A DNA stretch of 64,000 bases, taken from the NCBI GenBank assembly GCA_964387965.1, contig CAYLXO010000001.1:1-64000 (forward strand), written 5' to 3'. The first letter of the stretch is position 1; each line of letters starts with the position of its first letter. Under the pieces are notes generated by a model. That model worked only from the letters and a program-made list of their open reading frames with translations, did no database searches and was not told the DNA's origin. Of this stretch, positions 12,001 through 17,714 are shown piece after piece. A program made the position numbers and the translations under genes. The stretch comes from CAITQP01 sp964387965 (GTDB lineage: Bacteria; Patescibacteriota; Minisyncoccia; Phycocordibacterales; UBA9973).

Positions 12001-12119
12001 ATATCACAGCACCTGCTGATTGTATCTTTACTGCAACTTACAAAGCTTCAATTTCATCCGTTACTGATTCTGGGTCGTATTCAACGCCAATAACATACAT
12101 AGTGACAGGGCAATTTTAG
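9..12119 (+). CDS. Giant membrane-anchored repetitive surface protein (4036 aa)
   Basis: Probably a cell-surface adhesin or stalk, anchored at its N-terminus. A single hydrophobic helix lies at residues ~25-43. Two extracellular beta-type regions (about 50-125 and 275-345) alternate with acidic Pro/Thr/Glu-rich linkers, and Ig-like segments follow to ~815. From ~817 to ~3880 the chain is Thr/Ser/Gly-rich and beta-helix-like, with motifs such as LTGTSGTLFT and SASGTPTLLS. A long module with a Cys pair (LCLGG...C) occurs at least four times (nt ~5040, 7430, 9260, 10040). It is interrupted by a DUF2341-like domain (~2514-2640) and a LamG/concanavalin-like domain (~2640-2850). Residues ~3885-4036 match the C-terminus of the next gene. 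The ATG at 9 is chosen because the membrane anchor follows; the frame is open to the window edge, so an upstream start cannot be excluded. Function is inferred; the domain layout is seen directly. Confidence 0.85.
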   Translation: MKERVPIIEIHIEELLPFFREYRKQLSIIGVALLVFSSFGFIFRSKASVVDFYPSACLGGWQYPKNAEGAPSLSSEDSLEKYSVENSAFLGNSAAQIYCGSFAGEIPKDVLAKQFTLSFRWSVDNGSIVHDVPESVTGVNNSALENTTTNSIDSIPAVEVVPAPATENEPVKEQETPTGEQSLLNIFSPEKAHADEGDTSAVTPVENNTEVVPAEIQSAVSEPDAAIQTENTGDSQAPSEGVVTIPENNETEENENSQNTQAVEQNETPLDAFATISYTLNGDTWRTLGYVTQSNWRNTQFDLPLGKWDDLSHVQVSITPLQTLDRQPVVYLDAMQISVSYEDGIAVEKPTVKVKNETSQVIEGDVDFASDEAPVFAIVTPTLTTDELSDLVLDKKAEVVLDKDNVLEIEKKDEIQEDVPVHTEDTPAVIDTINTAIQSTLPETSNGANEPATTLSTQPESGTDVQVIEGAPTEEVQHSDIKEKKVDENVGIISALFSPLVAHADNGLFGGPNVTDAKIYDYNGELTNIKANVETVTVNGQSRLGVRVDKPKVSFRPGRYTLEVTVETYDAIIISQQDFTWGVLAVNTDKSIYTEGDDAYIQFGVLNDKGSTVCGADLDLLIKIPDGTTAHFSTKDETIIREEQCGPNNVISVPDYYVHYTLPTISGTYKMVLTAVTANGTKKITDTFDVDHPHFDVSRTGPTRIYPLSTYPMTIRIISDSDWSGQVVEKVPADFGVLPPKRSLPYESVSTVGGITYVTWNVDLKKGEEATLGYIFKAPEVSPEFYLLGPLSFYTLGDTVGVNPPIFSETRQWQVANDAVCGTTTGLTSGNWDGTSPVGAGSVWTGCTGAGGIPGNGDVITINAGATITLNVNAPASGTLGGLTIDGTLTNGGSFSLTTGTTSFTVSSTGTFSAGGGTITSGLLSVSGTYNANSATVSASTGSAGVTMLTIASTGVFDAGSSTITLAPAVSGSTMISLASGGTFTGGTSTMTLAPTGSGSSTLAGVFTGSNKFYILNYSPNSANGVMKLGGNIEVESTFSITNGQFGTDPVVAVANCTSPANNYSVTAANISITAGNASAPHNFCQSTVTLTGSSGTLFARGTVSVTTTSASFDIKSDGAVTLFSGNALTFTNITFSPVLTASRTYTMGTAPTINGNVTSNPTSSSATARTLTLPTTPTFLASKTFTVTGDTYATTELSANMSIGFLSIGTNGILSPLSNTLTLTGTSGPVLTLSGGAFTRGTSTISITGGNSFVLNGSGFTGNNKLYNLTMNTVGTTKTLGADLELENLLTITSGTFNTDGTNNYALTAGSISVASSLNAILTLNSSVVTLNGTSGTLLTKGANGVYNGTTATINVTSDASITFLSSSGSTVTFGNINFTPVLTGNKTYTIGSVPTVSSATLTINPTGSGNTLTVSPSATTSIGSTGTLLVKGTGGATGKFDTTVSNYAFTSGFLTVDSGGYIQANASTITVSGTSGPVLSYLGGTFDADTSTVTITGPGNFVPTTSGFTGTNRFYNLTLNVSGTTKTLGSAIEVEGTLNVTLGTLDTDNSNNYAITAGAINIASSVNAIFTARASVVTLTGTSGTLFTKGANGVFTVGTSQFVITSASGTPSFLNTALTFHKVKIDSTATVINEGAALTINNVSGAELYIKNGVFNTNLALTGPGSGNGTLQIDSGGTLCLGGAASATNTSASCDTTATSTTARSMPTFQTYTFASGSTVNYLSDAATTVSSTPTYGNLKVQPVLTAARVYTLGGAMTINGDFTINPNSAGANALTVNAASAGGAITVDATKTTTISRQGSTATSILDLRPSATDSALSTGTINIATGGTLDLTSFTSTVTITGTSGTLFTRAGTFTITSGTPTVTFSGNGTATLNSGTITFYNLTSSGTGTKTLGAAITINNNLAITAGTIDDAGNQITGNGTGTFQMSSGTTLKLGTTGTATTFPTSFTNGNTTLNAASTVIYNATVAQTISGTPAYGNLQLSTASGTPTKTLGAATTINGSLTVDSSNTLDVGSGLNYAIALGGNFTNNGTFTARAGTVTLSGTVTQTLTGNFTSASSSSFYNLTITNTSGADPSGAEVTGMTASVSYASAITSTNNYTIAPTCTSACSRVQYNSGSTYTFTNITWTGASGHKIYFRNSATSGTWLLKVTGTQSVTYVDVSRSDASVSGGSSITATGGTNTDSGNNTNWIFYSINISGNAYNDGATTTWTKCNGSTSNVSLVVNNGTASTTTCNASTGAYSFSSIGVGSSATIFVFFNTNGANTDQGIAVTKLTTGTPTDVTGLNPHKGYVWIKNESGSSGVTNTNLDQCDSGVSGCTNVPYTVTAGANTLTSGFELRIDTTGTYAPGGDVTAYNINIAGSGTYTGNTETITLNGTTGTLLTRAGTFTQGTTEVVVTSSSGTPTLLSAATTFHKLKINSTATVINDGAAITINNVSGARLYIAAGVLNMANQATGPGSGNGTLQIDSGSTLCLGGTTSATNATCDSGATQTSAITMPTFQTYTFAAGSTTAGWYNASWGYRTKITIDHTKVPSTQTDFPVLISKTDTRFKTVANGGHMGNAGATDLVITSSDGTTKLNHQIEYYVATTGEIVAWVKVPSLSSSTDTDLYLYYGNAGVADQQNVTGTWNSNFKQVLHVSDGTTLSVTDSTGNYNGTNSSSTATAGQIDGAAAQTGGAYISNGATLYTMIGGSTSHTISFWFNMTSYSGGDQYVWDFDTALGLGAFMNIALDNQIQWGYNGAGSYRTYSAISPTMTAGTWHYVVAQKTASGSNAKLYVDGTLQTGTGSGGTIGDPQNTGSSGGQWGRYHTSTSLANDGKIDEMRIMNIATSADWITTEYNNQSAPSTFIPTWATEETGSVAAATVVYLSNADTTIDSTPTYRNLYLKPVLTGAHIYTLGGAMTINDSFTISPNSAGANALTVNAGGTITLTSTNTLTIGRQGSTATSSLVLKPVSTSYNLSTGFLNIATGGTLDGTSATSTITLTGISGTLITKVGTFTQGSTNVTVTSASGTPTLLSASQTFHILTLNTSATVVNAGAAITIADASGSALTITSGVLNDSGLGIATSGSSLNTLTLGSSGTLCLGGASGANTSATCDTSATSTTARTLPSFSSYSLNASSTIIYLSDAATTISNTPTYGNLKFLPVITTARTYTMGGATTVNGSFTITPNSSGANALTVNAGGDITVASTGTTTIGRQGSTATSSLSLRPSSTNYNLSSGFISIGTGGTLTCVSTSYTGTITLTGTSGTLFTKTGTFTEGNSTVAVTSASGTPTLLSASTTFYILKIATTGATVVNAGGAITTDNTSGNKLWVNAGVLNTEGNTITAGTAGTLQVDSGATFCLGGTTSATNATCDSGATQTSAIAMPSFTTYTFDAASTISYLSNADTTISSTPTYGNLKFMPVLTSAGKTYTLGGAMTINGDFTLYPNDGGGSRLLTVNAGGTITVASGKTTTISRQGSTATSSLDVRPSSTDYNLSTGYLNVASGGTLDGTSASSTISLTATSGTLFTRVGTFNAGTTTVQATGNGSSTLNSGTITFYALTLNATGTKTLGANIVVDPASTLTITLGTLDTASGSNYQISAGKIDIANSASAILTLNASAVTITGTSGTLLTRGSSGVFNGGTSLVTISGNGTATLNSGAFTGSNKFYDFTNSGTGTKTLGGAIEVNDIMSVTGGTLAASSNNITTASLTIGASGTLDGGSATITDTGNWTNSGTFTCGTSTAIFSGASQQTLSGTMTGSTGQFYNLTLTNNSGADASDGERTSFVPSIVFAAAATSTNNYTITTGSVRVEYKSAATYTFNNINWNGGASGTRIFFRNSIVGTPDWKLKVTGTQTGVGTGVSYVNVSHSDASVSGGSTIIAYDGTNVDSGSNTNWQFVPASLTFDISSASISFGTLTTGAVASGSHTISASTLGTGGFLITYKGAEPTLSGGSATIAGYATPTIPSAGTEGFGINLGDGPTTTNSGTCTIASNYSTSGSYMFVPNTTTALTNITAPADCIFTATYKASISSVTDSGSYSTPITYIVTGQF
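5040..10400 (+). repeat. Long protein-level repeats inside the giant gene
   Basis: Four copies of a long module begin near 5040, 7430, 9260 and 10040. Each starts with a Cys-containing LCLGG/FCLGG block. In three copies this runs straight into YLSxADTTIxSTPTYGNL (near 5175, 9400 and 10165); in the copy at 7430 the DUF2341 and LamG-like domains are inserted first, so that motif appears near 8620. GGAMTIN, RQGSTATSSL and SGTLFT follow. The DNA copies have diverged, so this is ancient duplication and not a collapsed assembly repeat. Confidence 0.75.
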
Positions 12120-12147
12120 GTTATCCACACGATATTCATTTAGACAC

Positions 12148-12186
12148 ATAACCTTGGTTTGTACATATCTGATATAATAATACATA
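12148..12186 (+). promoter_or_regulatory. Extended -10 promoter, leaderless start
   Basis: TGA-TATAAT, with TATAAT at 12173-12178, ends 7 nt before the ATG at 12186. The transcript would begin at or next to the start codon. No Shine-Dalgarno sequence is present, and I see no good -35 box. A weak 7-bp inverted repeat (AGGTTAT/ATAACCT, 12118-12154) lies just upstream. Confidence 0.6.
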
Positions 12187-13313
12187 TGAAGAAAGCACTA
12201 CATATTGCACACAAGTTATTTTTAAGAGTAGGGAAGAGAACACTTGCAAGTTCTCTAGTTTTGGCGCTTGTCATGAGTCTTGTTCCATATATTCAGATTC
12301 AAGCCGCAACTCTTACCCCACTTACAGACACAATGTCTACACAGGCAAAGAACGTTACAGCAACACACACACTTGCTTGGACGCAGGGTTCAGGTCATGC
12401 AGTTACAGCAGGTGATACTATCATTATTGATTTTGCAAACGCTGACTTTACACTCAATGCAGCAGGTAGCTGGCAAACATCTGACTTTTCATATACTGAT
12501 AGTGTTCGCACAAACCAAGCTCCAGTTGCCGTAGGTGCTTCACCGTCATGTTCTGCTGGGTCAAACAACTACACTGTAGCAATTGATGCTACAAACAATA
12601 CGTTCACTATTACTGCATGTTCAAGCTGGACTGCACCTTCAACAGGTAGTGCTATTACGTTTGTTATCAATGGAACAACCGCATCAGGTACAGGAACAAT
12701 GACGAACGCAAACGCTGATACAAACAACTCTATTTTTACAGTTACAAATACTGGTTCAAATACTGATAGTGGTTCAGGTGCGGTAGTTATTGAAACAAAC
12801 GATGTTGTTACTGTCACAGCTACAGTAAATCCGACACTTACATTTAGTGTTGGTTCTGCATCAGTTGCACTTGGAACACTTACAACATCGGGAGCAGGAA
12901 CTGGTCAGCATCAGATGGACATTGCGACAAACGGAACAGGAGGATTTTCGATTACATATAACGGTGCAACGCTTACCAGCGGATCAGACACAATTGATGC
13001 GTATGGCGCAACTGCAACAACTCCTGCTTCTGGAACAGAAGGATTTGGCATAAATTTAAAGAGTAATACAAGCCCTGCAGTTTCAGGTTCTGCAAACCCA
13101 GTCACAAATGCTGGAGCAACATGTAATGCATCAACACAGTACAATACATCTAACCAATATGCGTTTGTAGCAAGTACAACAACGACAATTGCAACGGCTA
13201 CAGGTGCTTCAGATTGTACATACCATGTTTCGTATCTTGCAGAAATTTCTACAGTGACTGCAGCGGGATCATACTCAACAAACATTACTTACGTAGCAAC
13301 AGGTACTTTCTAA
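12186..13313 (+). CDS. Secreted surface protein sharing the giant protein's C-terminal domain
   Basis: A predicted exported protein of 375 residues. The N-terminus is a long basic signal peptide ending near IQIQA-AT. The mature chain is rich in Thr, Ser, Ala and Asn and poor in Lys, and starts with LTPLTDTMST, a style I associate with abundant CPR surface-layer-like proteins. The last ~150 residues (GTLTTSG ... TEGFGIN ... SYSTNITYVATGTF) match the C-terminus of the upstream 4036-residue protein, including GGF-ITY, TEGFGIN and the terminal ITYxxTGxF. The ATG at 12186 is preferred over a TTG at 12159 because the signal peptide starts there and a -10 box sits 7 nt upstream. It has its own promoter, so it can be made in larger amounts than the giant protein. 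A surface-layer or partner role is inferred. Confidence 0.75.
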   Translation: MKKALHIAHKLFLRVGKRTLASSLVLALVMSLVPYIQIQAATLTPLTDTMSTQAKNVTATHTLAWTQGSGHAVTAGDTIIIDFANADFTLNAAGSWQTSDFSYTDSVRTNQAPVAVGASPSCSAGSNNYTVAIDATNNTFTITACSSWTAPSTGSAITFVINGTTASGTGTMTNANADTNNSIFTVTNTGSNTDSGSGAVVIETNDVVTVTATVNPTLTFSVGSASVALGTLTTSGAGTGQHQMDIATNGTGGFSITYNGATLTSGSDTIDAYGATATTPASGTEGFGINLKSNTSPAVSGSANPVTNAGATCNASTQYNTSNQYAFVASTTTTIATATGASDCTYHVSYLAEISTVTAAGSYSTNITYVATGTF

Positions 13314-13317
13314 GCGT

Positions 13318-14352
13318 ATGAAAGCTCGGACTTACACACCAATTCGCGCAGTTACATTTTCTGTTGTTGTTTCTTTTTTCTTTTTTTTGCTTACAGCAGG
13401 TCAGGCATTTGCTATAACAATTACACCTATAAAACTTGAACTAAAAGCAAATCCTGGAGAAACAATAAAACAAGAAGTCACACTCTATAATGAACATGAG
13501 AAAACCGAAACTTTTTATGTTTCGTATGCAAACTTTGAAGCTCAAGGAGAAACTGGTTATCCTACATTTTCAGAACCAAAAGATGACATTGGTACATGGA
13601 TGAAGGCTGCTGAGCGTGTAGTGCTTGCTCCAAAATCATCACAGATTGTTCCGCTTCTTATAAATATTCCGAAAGACGCCACTCCAGGAGGACACTTCGG
13701 AGTTGTGTTTTGGGGGACAGTACCACCCGGTACCTCTTCAAATAGTGTGTCTATTGGCGCAAAAACAGGAGTTCTTGTACTTGTATCAGTTTCTGGTGCT
13801 GTAAATGAAAATGGTGGAATAATCGAATTTAATACAACTGACAAATCACATTTTTACACCTCACTTCCAGTAGGATTTTATTATCGTTTTCAAAATAACG
13901 GAGGCGATCGTGTAAAACCATATGGAAACCTCGTTATGAAAAATATGCTTGGAATTACTTCTGCAAAAGTACCAGGTAATCCTGTGGACGGGAATATTTT
14001 GCCAGGCAGTACACGTAAGATCGAAACAATTTGGCAGGGGAGCGATGGTCCGACACCAACAAACGACAAAACGGAAGGAAACTTTTTTTCAAAAGTAGGG
14101 CGTGAGTGGCGTAATTTTGGTTTCGGTAGATATACGGCAAACCTCGCACTTGCATACGGTACAAAGAACCAAGTTACGAATGCAAAAATTAGTCTTTGGG
14201 TTTTCCCATGGCACCTTACAGTATTTGTTCTTGTATGTGCAGTCATTTTCTATTACATAATTCGCAAGCTCATCAAGCGATACAATGCATGGGTTATTAA
14301 AAAAGCAGAAGAGCTTTTGAAAAAAGAACAAAAGGCCGAATCTAAAAAATAG
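13318..14352 (+). CDS. DUF916-like secreted protein with C-terminal membrane anchor
   Basis: 344 residues. A signal peptide (hydrophobic stretch ~10-31, cut near GQAFA) is followed by two Ig-like beta domains and a transmembrane helix near the C-terminus (about 298-318), then a Lys/Glu-rich cytoplasmic tail. The first domain begins ITITPIKLELKANPGETI and continues with an NIPKDATPGGHFGVVF-type segment, which resembles the WxL-protein peptidoglycan-binding (DUF916) family of Gram-positive surface complexes. It begins 4 nt after the preceding stop and opens a tight run of surface-protein genes ending at 17707. It probably holds the surface complex at the membrane. The DUF916 assignment is by recognition and needs a profile search. 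Confidence 0.7.
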   Translation: MKARTYTPIRAVTFSVVVSFFFFLLTAGQAFAITITPIKLELKANPGETIKQEVTLYNEHEKTETFYVSYANFEAQGETGYPTFSEPKDDIGTWMKAAERVVLAPKSSQIVPLLINIPKDATPGGHFGVVFWGTVPPGTSSNSVSIGAKTGVLVLVSVSGAVNENGGIIEFNTTDKSHFYTSLPVGFYYRFQNNGGDRVKPYGNLVMKNMLGITSAKVPGNPVDGNILPGSTRKIETIWQGSDGPTPTNDKTEGNFFSKVGREWRNFGFGRYTANLALAYGTKNQVTNAKISLWVFPWHLTVFVLVCAVIFYYIIRKLIKRYNAWVIKKAEELLKKEQKAESKK

Positions 14353-14369
14353 CGTGTAGTGTATCTATC

Positions 14370-15275
14370 ATGCGCGTATTACTTACAGCCATAGTTTCAA
14401 TCGTAGTTATAGGATCTATGGCTTTTTCTGCGCTTGCAACAACAGTATCTACTGGAACTGGGGTTAATGTTACCGCAACTGTTGGAGCAACTTCTGGAGG
14501 GGGCGGAGGTGGTGGCGGTGGCGGAGGAGGGGGCGGAGGTGGAGGAGCACCCACAGGTGTTACCTTTCTAGGAAGAGCATATCCTTTATCCCGCGTAACT
14601 CTTCTTAAAGACGGAGCAGAGGTATTAAGTACGATTGCTGGACCAGATGCACGATTTAACATTAATATAACCGCTCTTTCTTCTGGAACGTATACATTCT
14701 CGATTGTGTCTGAAGATTCTCATGGAAGACGTTCCACACTTTTTACGATTCCGGTTATGGTCACATATGGTACGTCTGCGACGATTTCTGGTATTTTTCT
14801 TTCACCTACAATTGATATCGACAAGCGCCAAGTAAAGCAAGGGGACACTCTCACAATCTTTGGTCAATCAGTTCCCGATAGTGTTGTGACAATCGCAGTG
14901 CATTCTGACAGTGCACATTTTGCGACTACACACTCTGACTCAAGTGGCGCATACTTGTATAACTTTAATACAGCCCCACTTGAATATGGTCTTCATAACA
15001 CACAGTCAAAATCTGAAATCGTTCCAACAAATGAAGTAAGTTCGTATGGAAAAGCACTCACGTTTACTGTCGGCGACGAAAACATAAAAAATGATTCTGA
15101 TTGCCCGCTTATAAAAGGTGATTTTAATAATGATTGCCGAGTGAATCTTATTGATTTTTCAATCATCGCGTATTGGTACAAGAAAAAAACATTTCCACCA
15201 CGGATAGATTTGAATAAAGATGGTAAAATTACTTTCGTGGACTTCTCAATTATGGCGTATTATTGGACAGGATAA
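14370..15275 (+). CDS. Dockerin-domain secreted protein with polyglycine stalk
   Basis: 301 residues. Signal peptide at ~1-23 (cut near SALA-TT), then a run of about 17 glycines near residue 43-59, two Ig-like/carbohydrate-binding-like beta domains, and a C-terminal type-I dockerin-like module. The dockerin carries two Ca-loop repeats, GDFNNDCRVNLIDFSIIAYW and DLNKDGKITFVDFSIMAYYW, each with the Asp/Asn pattern D-x-N-x-D followed by a helix. Dockerins bind cohesin domains with high affinity in a Ca-dependent manner. The next two genes encode cohesin-like proteins, 3 nt downstream and then overlapping, so binding partners are co-encoded. No catalytic domain is visible, so this is a structural ligand rather than a cellulosomal enzyme. 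Confidence 0.8.
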   Translation: MRVLLTAIVSIVVIGSMAFSALATTVSTGTGVNVTATVGATSGGGGGGGGGGGGGGGGGAPTGVTFLGRAYPLSRVTLLKDGAEVLSTIAGPDARFNINITALSSGTYTFSIVSEDSHGRRSTLFTIPVMVTYGTSATISGIFLSPTIDIDKRQVKQGDTLTIFGQSVPDSVVTIAVHSDSAHFATTHSDSSGAYLYNFNTAPLEYGLHNTQSKSEIVPTNEVSSYGKALTFTVGDENIKNDSDCPLIKGDFNNDCRVNLIDFSIIAYWYKKKTFPPRIDLNKDGKITFVDFSIMAYYWTG

Positions 15276-15278
15276 ATT

Positions 15279-16187
15279 ATGCGACAATCATCAAAAACAA
15301 TTTTAGGTATAGTATTTGGACTTATCTGCTTAAGTTATGGTTTTTCAGCATATGCGCAAAAACCAAGTCTGTATTTCAAACCACCGATTGATTTAATCGG
15401 AGTTGGTGACGAGTTTAAGGTTGACCTCAATCTTGATACAGAAGGAGTCACTGTAAACACAATTGCTGGAGATATTCTTTTTTCTGATAGTTCGCTCTCA
15501 CTTCTTCGAGTAGAGACCGCAAATTCAATTGTTACATCATGGATTGATACGCCCGTTATTTCAGGTAATTCGGTAACTTTTTCAGGGATAATGCCTGGGG
15601 GATATGAAAGTGTTATCGATCCAAGTACAAATGCTCACTTGCCAGCGCAAATTATGACGCTTGTTTTTGCAGCAAAAAGCGAAGGATCTGCAACACTGTC
15701 ATTTTCAGATTCGCATATATATTTAAATGATTCTCTTGGCACAGAAACAAATCTTTCAAGCCTGCCGTTTACGCTTACTATTTTGCCAAGGGGCTCTGGG
15801 AACAAAGTTGCATTCAATGATACAACACCACCAGAACATTTCACTCCAATTGTTTCGACTAGTCCCGATATTTATGATGGTGCGTATACTCTTTTCTTTT
15901 CTACAGTAGATAAGGGTAGTGGAATAGATCATTATGAAGTGCGTGAAGGTGAAAATGATTGGGTGCGTGCGGACAGTCCATACAAACTTACTGACCAGTC
16001 TCTTCGTAGTGATATTCGTGTGAAAGCAACCGACCTTGCTGGAAATTATGTAATTGAAATTGTGTCTGGAAATCAAATTCCATTTGAACCAACATTTGTA
16101 CTTATCCCGCTCGGACTTTTCCTTCTTGTGCTTGTAGTTCTGTACCTCATCTATCATAATAAGATGAAGAAGTATAAAAAATCATGA
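15279..16187 (+). CDS. Cohesin-domain protein with C-terminal membrane anchor
   Basis: 302 residues. Signal peptide (cut near AYAQ), then a cohesin-like domain at ~30-165. Its signature is a VGDEFKVDLNLDTEG strand, a DILFSDSSLSLLRVE strand, an F-G-M-P-G type loop (FSGIMPGGY) and a final LVFAAKSEGSATLSFSDS-type strand with an LNDSLGTE loop. An Ig-like domain with DKGSGIDHYEVREG follows (~185-265), then a transmembrane helix (about 270-292) and a short Lys-rich tail. It starts 3 nt after the dockerin gene and overlaps the next cohesin gene by 4 nt (ATGA). It would present a cohesin on the outer face of the membrane as receptor for a dockerin. Confidence 0.78.
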   Translation: MRQSSKTILGIVFGLICLSYGFSAYAQKPSLYFKPPIDLIGVGDEFKVDLNLDTEGVTVNTIAGDILFSDSSLSLLRVETANSIVTSWIDTPVISGNSVTFSGIMPGGYESVIDPSTNAHLPAQIMTLVFAAKSEGSATLSFSDSHIYLNDSLGTETNLSSLPFTLTILPRGSGNKVAFNDTTPPEHFTPIVSTSPDIYDGAYTLFFSTVDKGSGIDHYEVREGENDWVRADSPYKLTDQSLRSDIRVKATDLAGNYVIEIVSGNQIPFEPTFVLIPLGLFLLVLVVLYLIYHNKMKKYKKS

Positions 16188-17707
16188 AATTTTTGAAGTC
16201 ATTTATATTCATCGCACTATTTGTTACAGTATTTGTTGCAAAAACAACTTTTGCTGCAACACTTGCCTTTTATCCATCCGCAGGAACATTTACGGTGGGG
16301 CAGACATTTACTGTAAGTGTACTTGTAAGTTCTCCAACACAAGCAGTGAATGCATACTCTGGTGATGTTGCATATCCGACGAATGTTTTGTCCCTTTTGA
16401 GTGTCTCAAAGGCGGGTTCTATCGTAAATTTTTGGTCATCTGAACCAAACGGAAGTGCAGGAGATGCACGATTTGAAGGGATTACAGTGGATCCAGGATA
16501 TACAGGAGCCGCAGGTAAAATAGTGGTACTTACATTTAAAGCAATTGCACCTGGAACAGCAAACCTCAAATTTTCTTCGTCATCAGTACTCGCAAATGAT
16601 GGTCAGGGGACATCTGTATTAGAAGGAAGTGGCACTGCGTCGTTTACCATAACGGGGAAAAAAGTTGAACCAGAAGTTGTAACAACCACACCAATACTTT
16701 CGTCTGTAACACATCCAGACTCTGATGCTTGGTATGGAGTGCGAGTAGCGGAAGTTGATTGGCAATTACCTGCAGGTGTTACTGATGTATCGTATACCAC
16801 AAATGCAAATCCAAATGGATTACCGTATGCTTTTTTTGGACTTGTAAAAAGCCGACTTACTCCAACATTACGTGATGGTGTGTGGTACACACATGTGCGA
16901 TTTAAAACCGCAAGTGGCGTGGGTCCTGTAGCACATTTTAAAACTCAGATTGATGGAACAGCACCGACTATTGTTACAGTAAAAGAATTGAACGCCGGCG
17001 ATGATGCGTTTAAAAAGCTTGAGCTTTATGCTGAAGATGCACTCTCAGGAATTTCTGGATTTGGAATCTCGATTGATGGAGGTGAAGAAAAATTTGTAAC
17101 TGCTGAAAATAATACAGCAACCTTTGAAACAGCTACACTTCTACGTGGCACACATACATATACAGTCCGCGCATATGATAAGGCAAAAAATATGATTGAG
17201 ACAACTGGTACATTCGAAATTACACACCTTGATCCACCAGTCATTACCTCATATGAAAAATCTCTAGTAGAAGGCGACTTTTTGGTTATTCGTGGAACAA
17301 CATATCCTGATACAAACGTAGAAATTGAAATGGTTCGTTCTGTAACTGTAAAGAATGGTTTGTTTGATAATGGGGTCTCACAAGTAATTGGTGAACCTCT
17401 ACGCGGAGTTGTTACGAGTGATCATGCTGGAAGATTCACATTTGCGTATAAAGACCGCCTCTTGTATGGTACATATGCAATTGGAGCACGAGTTGTTCTT
17501 GCTGACGGTACTGTAAGTAATCCATCCGAAACCATAAGTATCCCAGTGATTGAAACTCTCTGGCATCGCATTCTACGCATTCTTATGATGCCAGTAGTAC
17601 TGATGGGATCACTCGGTCTTATAGTACTCATTGTATTAATAGCGTTTATCCATAAATATCGAAAATATCACTCAATGAAAAATGAGTATTACGTAGAAAA
17701 AGTTTAA
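16184..17707 (+). CDS. Second cohesin-domain protein with C-terminal membrane anchor
   Basis: 507 residues. Signal peptide ~1-24 (cut near TFAA), then a cohesin-like domain at ~25-155 (VGQTFTVSVLVSSPTQ, AYSGDVAYPTNVLSLLSVS, FEGITVDPGYTG, LTFKAIAPGTANLKFSSSS, LANDGQGT). A Pro/Thr linker and three Ig-like beta domains (about 165-480) follow, one of them with the DALSGISGFGISIDGG pattern of a bacterial Ig-like domain. A C-terminal transmembrane helix (~463-485) and basic tail end the protein. It is translationally coupled to the previous cohesin gene by an ATGA overlap. With two cohesins and one dockerin in the operon, the likely job is a small surface scaffold. Confidence 0.78.
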   Translation: MKFLKSFIFIALFVTVFVAKTTFAATLAFYPSAGTFTVGQTFTVSVLVSSPTQAVNAYSGDVAYPTNVLSLLSVSKAGSIVNFWSSEPNGSAGDARFEGITVDPGYTGAAGKIVVLTFKAIAPGTANLKFSSSSVLANDGQGTSVLEGSGTASFTITGKKVEPEVVTTTPILSSVTHPDSDAWYGVRVAEVDWQLPAGVTDVSYTTNANPNGLPYAFFGLVKSRLTPTLRDGVWYTHVRFKTASGVGPVAHFKTQIDGTAPTIVTVKELNAGDDAFKKLELYAEDALSGISGFGISIDGGEEKFVTAENNTATFETATLLRGTHTYTVRAYDKAKNMIETTGTFEITHLDPPVITSYEKSLVEGDFLVIRGTTYPDTNVEIEMVRSVTVKNGLFDNGVSQVIGEPLRGVVTSDHAGRFTFAYKDRLLYGTYAIGARVVLADGTVSNPSETISIPVIETLWHRILRILMMPVVLMGSLGLIVLIVLIAFIHKYRKYHSMKNEYYVEKV

Positions 17708-17714
17708 CCAAAAT

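Noticed and set aside
12118..12154. Terminator after the giant gene
   Set aside because: Only a 7-bp stem with a 23-nt loop and no proper T tract.
14496..14547. GGA/GGT/GGC run encoding ~17 glycines considered as a sequencing artefact or frameshift site
   Set aside because: The frame stays open on both sides with a signal peptide before and a beta domain after. A polyglycine stalk is a sensible linker.
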